Below, piece after piece: positions 17,201-24,216 of a stretch of DNA of 26,024 bases. Positions within the stretch are counted from its first letter, which is position 1, and the number at the start of each line of letters is the position of its first letter. The position numbers were made by a program, and so were the translations under genes. The DNA lies in NCBI GenBank assembly GCA_002436185.1, contig DJKX01000033.1, positions 1,917 through 27,940 of the forward strand, given 5' to 3'. Origin of the DNA: Fidelibacterota bacterium UBA6531. GTDB taxonomy: Bacteria; Fidelibacterota; Marinisomatia; Marinisomatales; TCS55. Below the pieces are notes generated by a model. That model did no database searches and was not told the origin of the DNA. It saw nothing but the letters and a program-made list of their open reading frames with translations.

Positions 17201-18845
17201 AGCACCTATCAACATTCTTGAAGTAGGAGTAGATGTTCCTGAAGTAGAAGTGGTAGAAACCGGAGATCTCCGCTGGCCGACAAAAGCTGAACAGTGGGGT
17301 AATGTAACGGTGAAAGTAGAAGAAGGCATTGTTACCAATAATGACCTGCAATACGAAATATTTGAAGTAGATGATGGCTCAGGTGGCGTCCTTGTGGATG
17401 ATGATTCTGATAGTATTCAGGTCTATTTTGATGCTGTTGGGCCTCCTCCTGTGGGAACATTTGTTAGTTCTATCTCCGGATGGGTTTATCATCATTATGG
17501 AAGTTATAGCGATTCTACAACATACAAATTAGAACCGCTGTATGTGTCTGATATTAACTTTGGTGCTGGACCGCCGGTTTTTTCAGATGTTTCTAGAGAT
17601 CCATGTGCACCTGGCAATGATGAAGATGTGGTAGTGTCTGCTGTAATCACAGATAATTCTGTTGTTTCTTCAGCAGAGATCATGTATTCGGTTGATGGTG
17701 GTGCGTATCAATCAGTTACCATGGTAGAAGGTACAGATGATACCTGGACTGGAACTATTCCACATGTGAGTCCTGGTGGTAGCCCGCTCTATTACTATTA
17801 TATATCTGCAACTGATGATGGAGCCGATCAAGACGAACCCAAAACCAGTACTTATCCTTATGATATTGAGAATGATCAATTAGGTTATTGGGGAATAGAT
17901 GTATTATATATTGAGAATATTCAATATACTGATTGGCCTTCAGGAAATTCACTTTACGATGATTGTGAAGTCACTGTCACAGGAATTGTTACTGCTGATA
18001 CAGCACAGTACAATTCTGGTTATGGAGCCTATGCAATTCAAGATAATAATGATGTTTGGGATGGAATTATTTTTGATGGTTGGGATGATACTGAATTAAC
18101 AAGAGGAAATGCAGTAACTATTACTGGTACTGTTGCAGAATTTGATCCTGAATGGCATTTCAAATACGATAATAATACCAAGATCATTGATGTATCATCT
18201 GTTACAGTTACTGGTGAAGGTTCAGTGGAAAATTTAGTTTTATTAGTTTCAACTGAAGACCTTGCCCAAGATGCTGATGAAGTAGAGTCTTATGAAGGTT
18301 GCCTGGTGACAGTTTCCGGTGTAACTGTTTCGGCTGTTAATGCTTATGATTGGAGTATCATTGATGATTCTGGGGTAGAATGCCTCATCGATGATGATAT
18401 GGCCAATATGGCCACAAACAGTGCTATGTATGCATTGACTGAAGGTGAAACTCTTGCAAATGTTTCAGGTATTTTCAATTTCAGCTTTGGTACTTACAAG
18501 ATCCAAATTAGGGATATGGCAGATCTTGGTCAATTGGGTATCGATGATGATTTTGCAGGTGTTGCTCGGGAATTCGCCCTGTATCCCAACTATCCAAACC
18601 CCTTTAATCCGGAAACACGTATACGTTTTCAACTGGCTGAAAATTCCAATGTTAGACTGATGATCTATGATGTTTTAGGACGCAAGGTGCGCACGCTGGT
18701 TTCTGAAAGAATGGATGCCGGTCATCACGTACTCAATTGGAATGGCCTCAATGATGCAGGTGCAGACGTTGCATCAGGAATGTATGTGTATCGCATTAAG
18801 GCAGGCGATTTCATAGCACATCGCAAGATGCTTCTAGTTAGATAA
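14253..18845 (+). CDS. Giant T9SS-sorted multidomain protein: lamin-tail, Ig-like and repeated OB-like domains
   Basis: This is a 1530-residue secreted protein. The signal ends LAFS, leaving Gln18 first. Domains in order are: lamin-tail 1 (21-~195; LFLSEYAEG, KYIEIYNGTG); Ig-like (~203-300); OB-like module 1 (307-500); lamin-tail 2 (508-~655; LKINEFLAATD, DFIEIYNSG); OB-like modules 2 (663-872) and 3 (877-1103); Ig-like (~1108-1205); OB-like module 4 (1219-1427); and sorting domain (~1440-1530; YPNYPNPFNPETRIRF, SGMYVYRIKAG). Lamin-tail plus OB-fold is the non-catalytic half of ExeM/NucH extracellular nucleases, yet no nuclease domain is present. The protein is very acidic (many Asp/Glu) and has Cys pairs (CSNGC, CC) that may form disulfides outside the cell. 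A surface adhesin or polymer-binding scaffold is a reasonable inference; binding to DNA is unproven. A strong terminator follows its stop. Confidence 0.87.
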   Translation: MNRLTVVIFTICSLAFSQTTDLFLSEYAEGSSNNKYIEIYNGTGADVDLSGYSLSSCSNGCDVTGEWDYPDNVTFAAGTMLTDGDVFVVYHGSADAAIVSEGDQTFTYLSNGDDVFALTVAGATAGTYTIIDIIGDMGGDPGSGWDVAGVTDGTKDHTLVRKSTVTSGNTDWSASAGTDADNSEWIVYPQNTWDYIGSHPHVDPAISITSPADGSTLYSSDVTISFDISNFTVGTSGSGDGHLHYALDGGTTVMQYTTSDIALTGLSEASHTFIIWLVDDSHANLNPHVADTVSFTVASPPTVTPIENIQTATDAGSGDDCYPSPEDGNNVTVEGIITAVSSSRFYIQDGPDVWDGIYVYDSTVMPSEGDEINITAEVNEYYGLTQLLNVASSITLSSGNDLYSPIVITTGDLSGGCAATAELYEGLLVKIENVVVTQAADNYGQWFIDDGSGACEVEDSFFAYSPVVDDTLSAVIGVVSYGYSEYELNPRDEDDIILSDPPLEIPELKINEFLAATDQCCDDGYGEMEDFIEIYNSGTDAVDIGGLWITDDLTDVGIWEQIPTTDATTTTVAAGGHIVIWADKDQSSQGILHTDDIKLSADGEDIGLIFISGTDTIFVDSLSFGAQTDDISYGRYPDGSDNWIYFNPPSPGTTNVSGVTVTDIYDIQYTTDASGDSPLYGQTVTISGVVTAEFWGSSSNRYLYVQDAAGPWNGVVCFEYDGWDMFDFTSSAGTVHSVAEGDSVTVTGTVDEYYNLTEIVDVTEVIIHGPAVNMISSAVVTTGQIMTGGSDAEAYEGCLVKVDNVTVDDPDLGNGEWSVTDGTNSLRVDDIWDYYYFPDSGQALAGVAGVMTYTYSNTKLEPRLARDVVEADGDLVRLQRIQQVLYSDLLNTGNDSESDISYMLEDTVTIEGIVTMPTGLSYAGAGIKFIFQDENGGPWSSILSYDPDSSAFPVLYEGDRIQATGYVYEYTTGDANMTELFITAPINILEVGVDVPEVEVVETGDLRWPTKAEQWGNVTVKVEEGIVTNNDLQYEIFEVDDGSGGVLVDDDSDSIQVYFDAVGPPPVGTFVSSISGWVYHHYGSYSDSTTYKLEPLYVSDINFGAGPPVFSDVSRDPCAPGNDEDVVVSAVITDNSVVSSAEIMYSVDGGAYQSVTMVEGTDDTWTGTIPHVSPGGSPLYYYYISATDDGADQDEPKTSTYPYDIENDQLGYWGIDVLYIENIQYTDWPSGNSLYDDCEVTVTGIVTADTAQYNSGYGAYAIQDNNDVWDGIIFDGWDDTELTRGNAVTITGTVAEFDPEWHFKYDNNTKIIDVSSVTVTGEGSVENLVLLVSTEDLAQDADEVESYEGCLVTVSGVTVSAVNAYDWSIIDDSGVECLIDDDMANMATNSAMYALTEGETLANVSGIFNFSFGTYKIQIRDMADLGQLGIDDDFAGVAREFALYPNYPNPFNPETRIRFQLAENSNVRLMIYDVLGRKVRTLVSERMDAGHHVLNWNGLNDAGADVASGMYVYRIKAGDFIAHRKMLLVR
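15171..18533 (+). repeat. Four copies of a paired OB-like module inside the giant surface protein
   Basis: Four diverged copies lie at about 15171-15752, 16239-16868, 16881-17561 and 17907-18533. Each first half opens near [ED]NIQ/YDIQ/QRIQ, then VTVEGIIT / VTISGVVT / VTIEGIVT / VTVTGIVT, then QD followed by W-[DNS]-[GS]-[IV] (YIQDGPDVWDGI, YVQDAAGPWNGV, IFQDENGGPWSSI, AIQDNNDVWDGI). Each second half opens YEGLLVKIENVVV, YEGCLVKVDNVTV, WGNVTVKVEEGIV or YEGCLVTVSGVTV, followed by an acidic IDDGSG-like hairpin. The repeat is visible in protein but diverged in DNA, so it is old. Confidence 0.75.
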
Positions 18846-18852
18846 ATCGTAA

Positions 18853-18890
18853 ACAGGGGCGGTTTTCACCGCCCCTGTATTGTTTTATTT
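18853..18890 (+). terminator. Strong rho-independent terminator
   Basis: A perfect 10-bp stem ACAGGGGCGG / CCGCCCCTGT (18853-18862 and 18869-18878) with loop TTTTCA is followed by ATTGTTTTATTT. It begins 7 nt after the stop of the giant protein gene, and its T-rich tail runs directly into the ATG of the next gene at 18891. The complementary side has only a short T run, so it should act in the + direction. Confidence 0.9.
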
Positions 18891-20405
18891 ATGAATAGAA
18901 AGGGAATCTTCATTACGTTATTTTTTGTCTCATGTTCCTTGTGGGAATATGACGACCCGTCAGCACCCATTGATAATGAGGTACCGGAAACGTATTTATC
19001 TCTCATTGCCACAGATACTGTTTATGCTCATTATGATTCAACCAGTGGAGAATTCACATATGCAATAGATGAAGAACCATTGGCAGGGATGCTCTGGGAT
19101 ACACTGGACCATGCCTTTACAACTATAACGACAAGTAAACAGCATCTCCATTGGTGGGGAGAGGATAAGGATGGTGATATCATTGGTTATAAATATAAAT
19201 GGAATTCAGATTCATCATGGACATTTACTTCTGAAGAAGAAGGGTTGTTTTACGTTCCCATACGCGCAGACCTGGATATCTTTTGGTTTGAAGTTAAAGC
19301 TGTTGATAATGACAACTTGGAAGATTCAACTCCAGCGAAATTAACCCTGCCTATCATGAATTCAGCGCCGGAGATCAGTTTCCGTTACAACAGTAATCCA
19401 TTTGTCGATAATATCCAGAGTGACACAAGTTTAACTTTCCCCACACGGACGTTTGTGTGGGATGTAACAGACCAGGATGGTATCGAGACCGTCATCGATA
19501 TTTATTATGCCTTGGATGATACTTGTGATACATGTTGGACCCAATTGGATGCAGCAGCTTATTCCAGTATTACTCTGACAGACCTTATGCCTGGTTACCA
19601 TCGCTTTTTTGTAAAGGCTATAGACATAGCCGGAGCAGAAAGCAATATGGTCATGTTCCCAGATAGCACTAATCCTAATGAGCCTGGTTTTTGGCGGATC
19701 ATGCCCATTCGTGGTGATGTATTGTTAGTGGATGATTTTGCCCAAGACAGCCAAAATAATGCTCAGAACTGGTATAAAGGAGTATTGAATTCATTGTTAG
19801 GTGAGAATACATTTTCTGTTTGGGAGATAGGTAATGAATTGCCGTACTCGAGTAATGATGTGTCTGCAAACCTGAAGTATTTTGATAAAGTTTTCTGGTA
19901 TTCCGCTTATACGGGTGGTGAAACCTATCATGAAGCCAGCAGCAGTCTATTGAATTATGTCATGGGCGGCGGACATCTCTTTTTAAATGCACCGGAATTA
20001 AAAGATACTACATTTTCGTGGTTTCCCTTAGAGGATGCTTCTGTGATCAACCCATCTGGGAGATTATTTTCCGGAACAAACCTCGAATCACAAGTGCATG
20101 ATAGCCTGGATATTTCATTATCTCAACTTGTAGCAATTCGAGTAAAAAGTTTCACACCAGATTCCAGTGAATTCAGCTCTATAAAGAATTTATACAGTAT
20201 AGAAGAAGCAGACAGCACCGATGAATGGACTGGATCACCTAATATCTGCAGTCTTGGGAGATTCCAAGTTTCTCCAACCGATGAATCTGGTAAAGTGGTC
20301 CTTTTTTCAATACCTTTCCACAACGGGTCTGCCCCTGTTTTAGAAGGTGGTGCCACTGCAGCAGGATTTATTGATTATCTATTACATGAGGAATTTGCAG
20401 AATGA
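18891..20405 (+). CDS. Lipoprotein with Ig-like domains and a C-terminal amidotransferase-like fold
   Basis: This is a 504-residue lipoprotein (signal MNRKGIFITLFFVSC, lipid Cys15). The start is fixed because the next in-frame Met lies beyond the lipobox. Two Ig-like domains seem present, at ~86-155 (WWGEDKDGDIIGYKYKW) and ~158-260 (PEISFRYNSN, WDVTDQDGI, FFVKAIDIAGAES). From about 274 to the end is a Rossmann-like domain, with GDVLLVDDFAQDS, KVFWYSAYTGGE and LLNYVMGGGHLFLNAPE. That order resembles the class-I-amidotransferase-like fold found as a C-terminal domain in many FCB surface proteins; no catalytic Cys is apparent. A CDTC motif (C212, C215) sits in the second Ig-like domain. It overlaps the TonB-dependent receptor by 4 nt, the place a SusD-like partner would occupy, but it is not SusD. 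A surface or periplasmic partner of the receptor is inferred. Confidence 0.78.
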   Translation: MNRKGIFITLFFVSCSLWEYDDPSAPIDNEVPETYLSLIATDTVYAHYDSTSGEFTYAIDEEPLAGMLWDTLDHAFTTITTSKQHLHWWGEDKDGDIIGYKYKWNSDSSWTFTSEEEGLFYVPIRADLDIFWFEVKAVDNDNLEDSTPAKLTLPIMNSAPEISFRYNSNPFVDNIQSDTSLTFPTRTFVWDVTDQDGIETVIDIYYALDDTCDTCWTQLDAAAYSSITLTDLMPGYHRFFVKAIDIAGAESNMVMFPDSTNPNEPGFWRIMPIRGDVLLVDDFAQDSQNNAQNWYKGVLNSLLGENTFSVWEIGNELPYSSNDVSANLKYFDKVFWYSAYTGGETYHEASSSLLNYVMGGGHLFLNAPELKDTTFSWFPLEDASVINPSGRLFSGTNLESQVHDSLDISLSQLVAIRVKSFTPDSSEFSSIKNLYSIEEADSTDEWTGSPNICSLGRFQVSPTDESGKVVLFSIPFHNGSAPVLEGGATAAGFIDYLLHEEFAE

Positions 20406-23218
20406 AGCTGCGCATTTTAATTGCTCTTATGCCGTTCCTTCTCTATGCGCAAAGTAAAGGCACAATTTCTGGAACTGTTGTTGATGCAAAGAATAATGAA
20501 GGTCTCGTTGGAGTAAATGTTATTGTTAAAGGCACTTATTATGGAGCCGCTTCGGATTTAAACGGGCGTTTTTTCATTGCCGGTGTATCAGCCGGCACGT
20601 ATGATATTGAAGCGTCCATCATTGGCTTTAAAATACTGCTCCAAACTGGGATAAAAGTAGAACCTGACAAAACGACAGTCCTTGATTACCAAATGGAAGA
20701 AACAGTTCTAACTCTGGGCGAGGAAGTGGTTGTTCTGGGATCAAAGCCCCTGTTTGATGTGGATGAGACTGCGAGTGTAACCCGGGTAACCAGCGAGGAT
20801 ATTGCTAATAAGGTGGTATCCAGTGTGGAAGATATCTTGTCCCAACAGGTCGGTGTGACCACACAAGATAATGAGATTCATATCCGTGGTGGACGAATTG
20901 ATGAAAGCATGTTTGTTGTTGATGGGCAGTCCATTAAAGATCCTCTTTCTGGTTATTCAGGCAACCTCTTTATTAATCCGGAAGCGATACATGATCTAGA
21001 GATTGTAACTGGTGGTTATAATGCAGAATATGGACAAGCCATGTCCGGAGTAATTAATATTCGTCTAAAAGAAGGACGTGATCATTTTGAAGGGGCCTTC
21101 AAATATGCCAGTGATAATTGGGGCATGGATGAAAAAGTATTAAATCATTATTCCACCGATAGGGTAGAGTTCAACCTGGGTGGTCCAGATCCTATAATGG
21201 AATTATTACTGCCCAGAATTGGATTTGACCTTCCTGGGTCATTTTCCATTTTTTTAAATGGCTATGGCAAGATGTACGATAGTAACCTGCCCACAGCATC
21301 AAAATTATATCCACACCGCTACTGGTCGATCCCGGGCGTAGAAGAGCAAACTCAAGATGACCTATTAGCATCATTGTCTACTAGAGAAAATAATGATTGG
21401 CATGCATTATACAAATTGACCTGGGGAATTTCACCGAAGAAAAAGTTAAGCCTTTCCTATGACATCTCGTTAAATATCAACCAAGGCTACTTTATGCCGC
21501 GGGCATTCTCATCAACCTATTATCCATACACTTATCAGCAAATACTTGATAACTATAATACGGTAACCAGAGAAACACGATTAGTGAATTTTAACTGGAC
21601 ACATACATTAAATACGCAATCCTTTTACGAGATCACTATGGGCCGTTTCTTGACTTTAGAGCACAGTGCAGTTCAGGATCTCCATTGGGCAGAATACGAG
21701 GAACGTTTGGACTTGGAACCAATCAATTATACGGTTGTGGATCAAGACGGAAATATCACCATTTCATACGGCGACGAATTTTATGATACAGGTTTTGCAC
21801 CAGAATGGTACGATGTGTCCAGCGATAATTATCGTATTGATGCTGATTGGGTATATCGCACAAAAGATAGACATAAGATCAAAGCGGGTTTTGAGAATAC
21901 ACTCACAGAAATACAGGTATTGGATATCGATGAACCTTGGGCAGGAACATCTGGTTTTGGTGCTAATTACGATTTATACAATGCGTATACAACATTTGGT
22001 GCATTTTATGCTCAAGACCGTATCACCTTTGAAGGTATGACCGTCAATGTAGGTATGCGTTATGATTACTGGTTTCCCGGTAAATATGTAGAAGATGCTA
22101 TCAATAATCCTAATACGGTGATCATAACTGATGCTGCCCGTGAAAAATTTGAAGAAGAAACCTTCGAGCTCTTTGGTTATAAAGGCAAAGGCAGGTTCAG
22201 CCCGCGCTTTGGGATTTCTCATCCAGTGACAGATAATGATGTGCTTTATTTTTATTATGGACACTTTTCACAGTTGCCTACTTTTCAGTACGTCTATGCC
22301 AAGTTGAATTCAGTGTCGCAGTCCACTTATCAAGTCTTCGGCAACCCGAATCTGAATCCCAAAACGACGGTTCAGTATGAATTAGGAATCAAGCATCGTT
22401 TCAGTGAAGATCAAGTTTTAGAATTAAAGGCATATTGGAAAGATATGTTTGATTATGAGACATCACAGACCATCACTCCTTCCAACCCGAAATACGCCCA
22501 TCTGCGGTTCAATATGTATTTCAACGCAGATTATGCTCGTGCCCGTGGTATAGAAATGATCCTGAAAAGCAGGGTGTTCAAGCGCTGGTACGTAGATCTG
22601 AATTTCAATTATTCTATTGTTACCGGAAAAAGTTCATCACCATTAGATAACTTATTGGTACAGGCTGGTGCTTTGAGTGAAAAACCTCTTGATGAGAATT
22701 ATATGAGCTGGGATAATCCACTGCAATTCTTCAGCAATATTTATTACAACCATCCTGCCAATTGGGGCGCTTCTTTGCGTATCGAGTTTGGTTCTGGACG
22801 CCGCTATACCAGATCGATTTTAGGGACAAATGAATTTGAAGACGGTATTCGCTATGTAGACGGTGTACCGTATTATGTAGGCCCCCGTGATGATGATAAT
22901 CCTTATACGTACTTCAGCGAACACACTCCGAAGTTATTTAAACTAATAGGTTTGGATGATTTCAGTGGTTACAGCATGGTAGATCTGAAATTGCACAAAT
23001 CCTTTGAGCTGGTTGGCTTGAGATACAAAGTGTACATCGAGATCGAGAACATTTTTGATGAAGAGATTCCGCGCCGTATCAATCCATACACAGGACAAGG
23101 TTATAATCCAGGGGAGATCATCCCTTATAGCATGATTGCCCGTCCCAATCCTAATTATGATCCGTCAAGAAATGGCAAACCTAGAACCATTGAACTTGGT
23201 CTCCAGCTGTTATTCTAA
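20402..23218 (+). CDS. TonB-dependent outer-membrane receptor with N-terminal carboxypeptidase-regulatory-like domain
   Basis: This 938-residue receptor starts in an ATGA overlap. Its signal ends LLYA, with Gln17 first. Residues ~20-100 form a carboxypeptidase-regulatory-like domain (GTISGTVVDAKNNEGLVGVN, LNGRFFIAGVSAGTYDI). EEVVVLGSKP at ~107 could serve as TonB box. The plug domain runs to about 225 (VEDILSQQVGV, IHIRGGRIDESMFVVDG, YNAEYGQAMSGVINIRLKEG). The remainder is a 22-strand-type barrel (YFYYGHFSQLPTFQYVYA, NPNLNPKTTVQYELGIKHRF) ending in Phe. It should import a substrate across the outer membrane using TonB energy. The substrate is unknown: neither the preceding lipoprotein nor any gene here encodes a glycoside hydrolase or siderophore function. 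A PorV-like barrel follows with a 1-nt overlap. Confidence 0.9.
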   Translation: MKLRILIALMPFLLYAQSKGTISGTVVDAKNNEGLVGVNVIVKGTYYGAASDLNGRFFIAGVSAGTYDIEASIIGFKILLQTGIKVEPDKTTVLDYQMEETVLTLGEEVVVLGSKPLFDVDETASVTRVTSEDIANKVVSSVEDILSQQVGVTTQDNEIHIRGGRIDESMFVVDGQSIKDPLSGYSGNLFINPEAIHDLEIVTGGYNAEYGQAMSGVINIRLKEGRDHFEGAFKYASDNWGMDEKVLNHYSTDRVEFNLGGPDPIMELLLPRIGFDLPGSFSIFLNGYGKMYDSNLPTASKLYPHRYWSIPGVEEQTQDDLLASLSTRENNDWHALYKLTWGISPKKKLSLSYDISLNINQGYFMPRAFSSTYYPYTYQQILDNYNTVTRETRLVNFNWTHTLNTQSFYEITMGRFLTLEHSAVQDLHWAEYEERLDLEPINYTVVDQDGNITISYGDEFYDTGFAPEWYDVSSDNYRIDADWVYRTKDRHKIKAGFENTLTEIQVLDIDEPWAGTSGFGANYDLYNAYTTFGAFYAQDRITFEGMTVNVGMRYDYWFPGKYVEDAINNPNTVIITDAAREKFEEETFELFGYKGKGRFSPRFGISHPVTDNDVLYFYYGHFSQLPTFQYVYAKLNSVSQSTYQVFGNPNLNPKTTVQYELGIKHRFSEDQVLELKAYWKDMFDYETSQTITPSNPKYAHLRFNMYFNADYARARGIEMILKSRVFKRWYVDLNFNYSIVTGKSSSPLDNLLVQAGALSEKPLDENYMSWDNPLQFFSNIYYNHPANWGASLRIEFGSGRRYTRSILGTNEFEDGIRYVDGVPYYVGPRDDDNPYTYFSEHTPKLFKLIGLDDFSGYSMVDLKLHKSFELVGLRYKVYIEIENIFDEEIPRRINPYTGQGYNPGEIIPYSMIARPNPNYDPSRNGKPRTIELGLQLLF

Positions 23219-24216
23219 TGCGAAAGATTACGATAACAACATTGGTATTTATGACTTTTGTGCAGGGTCAAAACTTTTTCCCTATCCTCGGAGGTCAGCG
23301 GGCCGGAACATCGGTATTTACATTCTTGAAGATCGGTGTTAGTGCTCGGGCTGTGGGCATGGGCGAAGCGGTGGTAGCCCTGCAGCAAGATGCCGCTTCA
23401 ACATATTATAACCCTGGCGCCATTGCCCAATTTAATCAGACAGAATTTTCAGCATCTCGGATACAATGGCCAGCAGAAATCAACTATGATTATTTTAGTG
23501 TAATACGCAATATAAAAGGTAGACATTTTGCAGGATTATCCTTCGGAGTTCTTCATATGTCGCCTATGGAAGAGACCACGGAATACCTACCCCATGGCAC
23601 AGGTAACTATTTTACCTTCCAGGATAGATTTTTGGCATTGACATATGGGGCAAGAATGACCGATCGCTTCAGTTTTGGTATAACGCTTAAACAGGTAGAA
23701 GAGGATCTGGCCGGACACAAAATGAGTTCTGCTATGATGGATATGGGCACATTTTATTGGACTGGTTTTAGATCTTTACGTTTTTCAGCATCTTTATCTC
23801 ATTTTGGTCCACAGGCACAACCAGAGGGTACCTATGAAAAGCAAATATTGGATACAGAAACAGGTGAAGAAGAGATTGTAACCACTGATTTTGAATCATT
23901 TTCTCCTCCCACAGTTTTTCGTGTAGGCGCAGCCATGGATATGTGGCAGTCCCATCGTCAATCTTTGCTCATTGCAATACAATTGAATCATCCTGTAGAT
24001 AATGCAGAAAATATTTCCACAGGATTAGAATATAATTTTTCTAATATGTTTTTTCTACGCAGTGGTTACAAAATCAATAAGGAAGAAGAGGATATTTCAT
24101 TTGGCGCAGGATTGATTATTCCAATTGGTAAGCTGAAACTGCGTGTGGATTATGCCTATGCTAATTTTAATCATTTAACGTCTCCACAAAGAATATCTAT
24201 AGGGTTAGCATTTTGA
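23218..24216 (+). CDS. PorV/UPF0164-family outer-membrane barrel (third in window)
   Basis: This is a 332-residue barrel protein whose ATG overlaps the receptor's stop by one base (TAATG). The signal ends VQG, with Gln18 first. The family signature FLKIGVSARAVGMGEAVVAL is followed by YYNPGA. Strands such as RFSFGITLKQVEEDL, NMFFLRSGYKINKEEED and LKLRVDYAYANFN support the barrel, which ends in Phe (ISIGLAF). It is closer to the signature than either earlier barrel. Linkage to a TonB-dependent receptor rather than to sprA suggests a dedicated paralogue, perhaps delivering or anchoring the surface protein used by this receptor. That role is inferred from gene order; the family assignment is well supported. 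Confidence 0.87.
   Translation: MRKITITTLVFMTFVQGQNFFPILGGQRAGTSVFTFLKIGVSARAVGMGEAVVALQQDAASTYYNPGAIAQFNQTEFSASRIQWPAEINYDYFSVIRNIKGRHFAGLSFGVLHMSPMEETTEYLPHGTGNYFTFQDRFLALTYGARMTDRFSFGITLKQVEEDLAGHKMSSAMMDMGTFYWTGFRSLRFSASLSHFGPQAQPEGTYEKQILDTETGEEEIVTTDFESFSPPTVFRVGAAMDMWQSHRQSLLIAIQLNHPVDNAENISTGLEYNFSNMFFLRSGYKINKEEEDISFGAGLIIPIGKLKLRVDYAYANFNHLTSPQRISIGLAF

Noticed and set aside
14253..18845. The giant protein as a nuclease
   Set aside because: Despite the ExeM-like lamin-tail and OB-like parts, I found none of the EEP motifs (GDFN, SDHxPV) in it.
21666..22040. A 124-codon + strand open frame inside the TonB receptor gene
   Set aside because: It is entirely within the receptor gene in another frame. 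The translation is rich in Ile/Met/His/Trp with no domain, which is typical of an AT-rich shadow frame.
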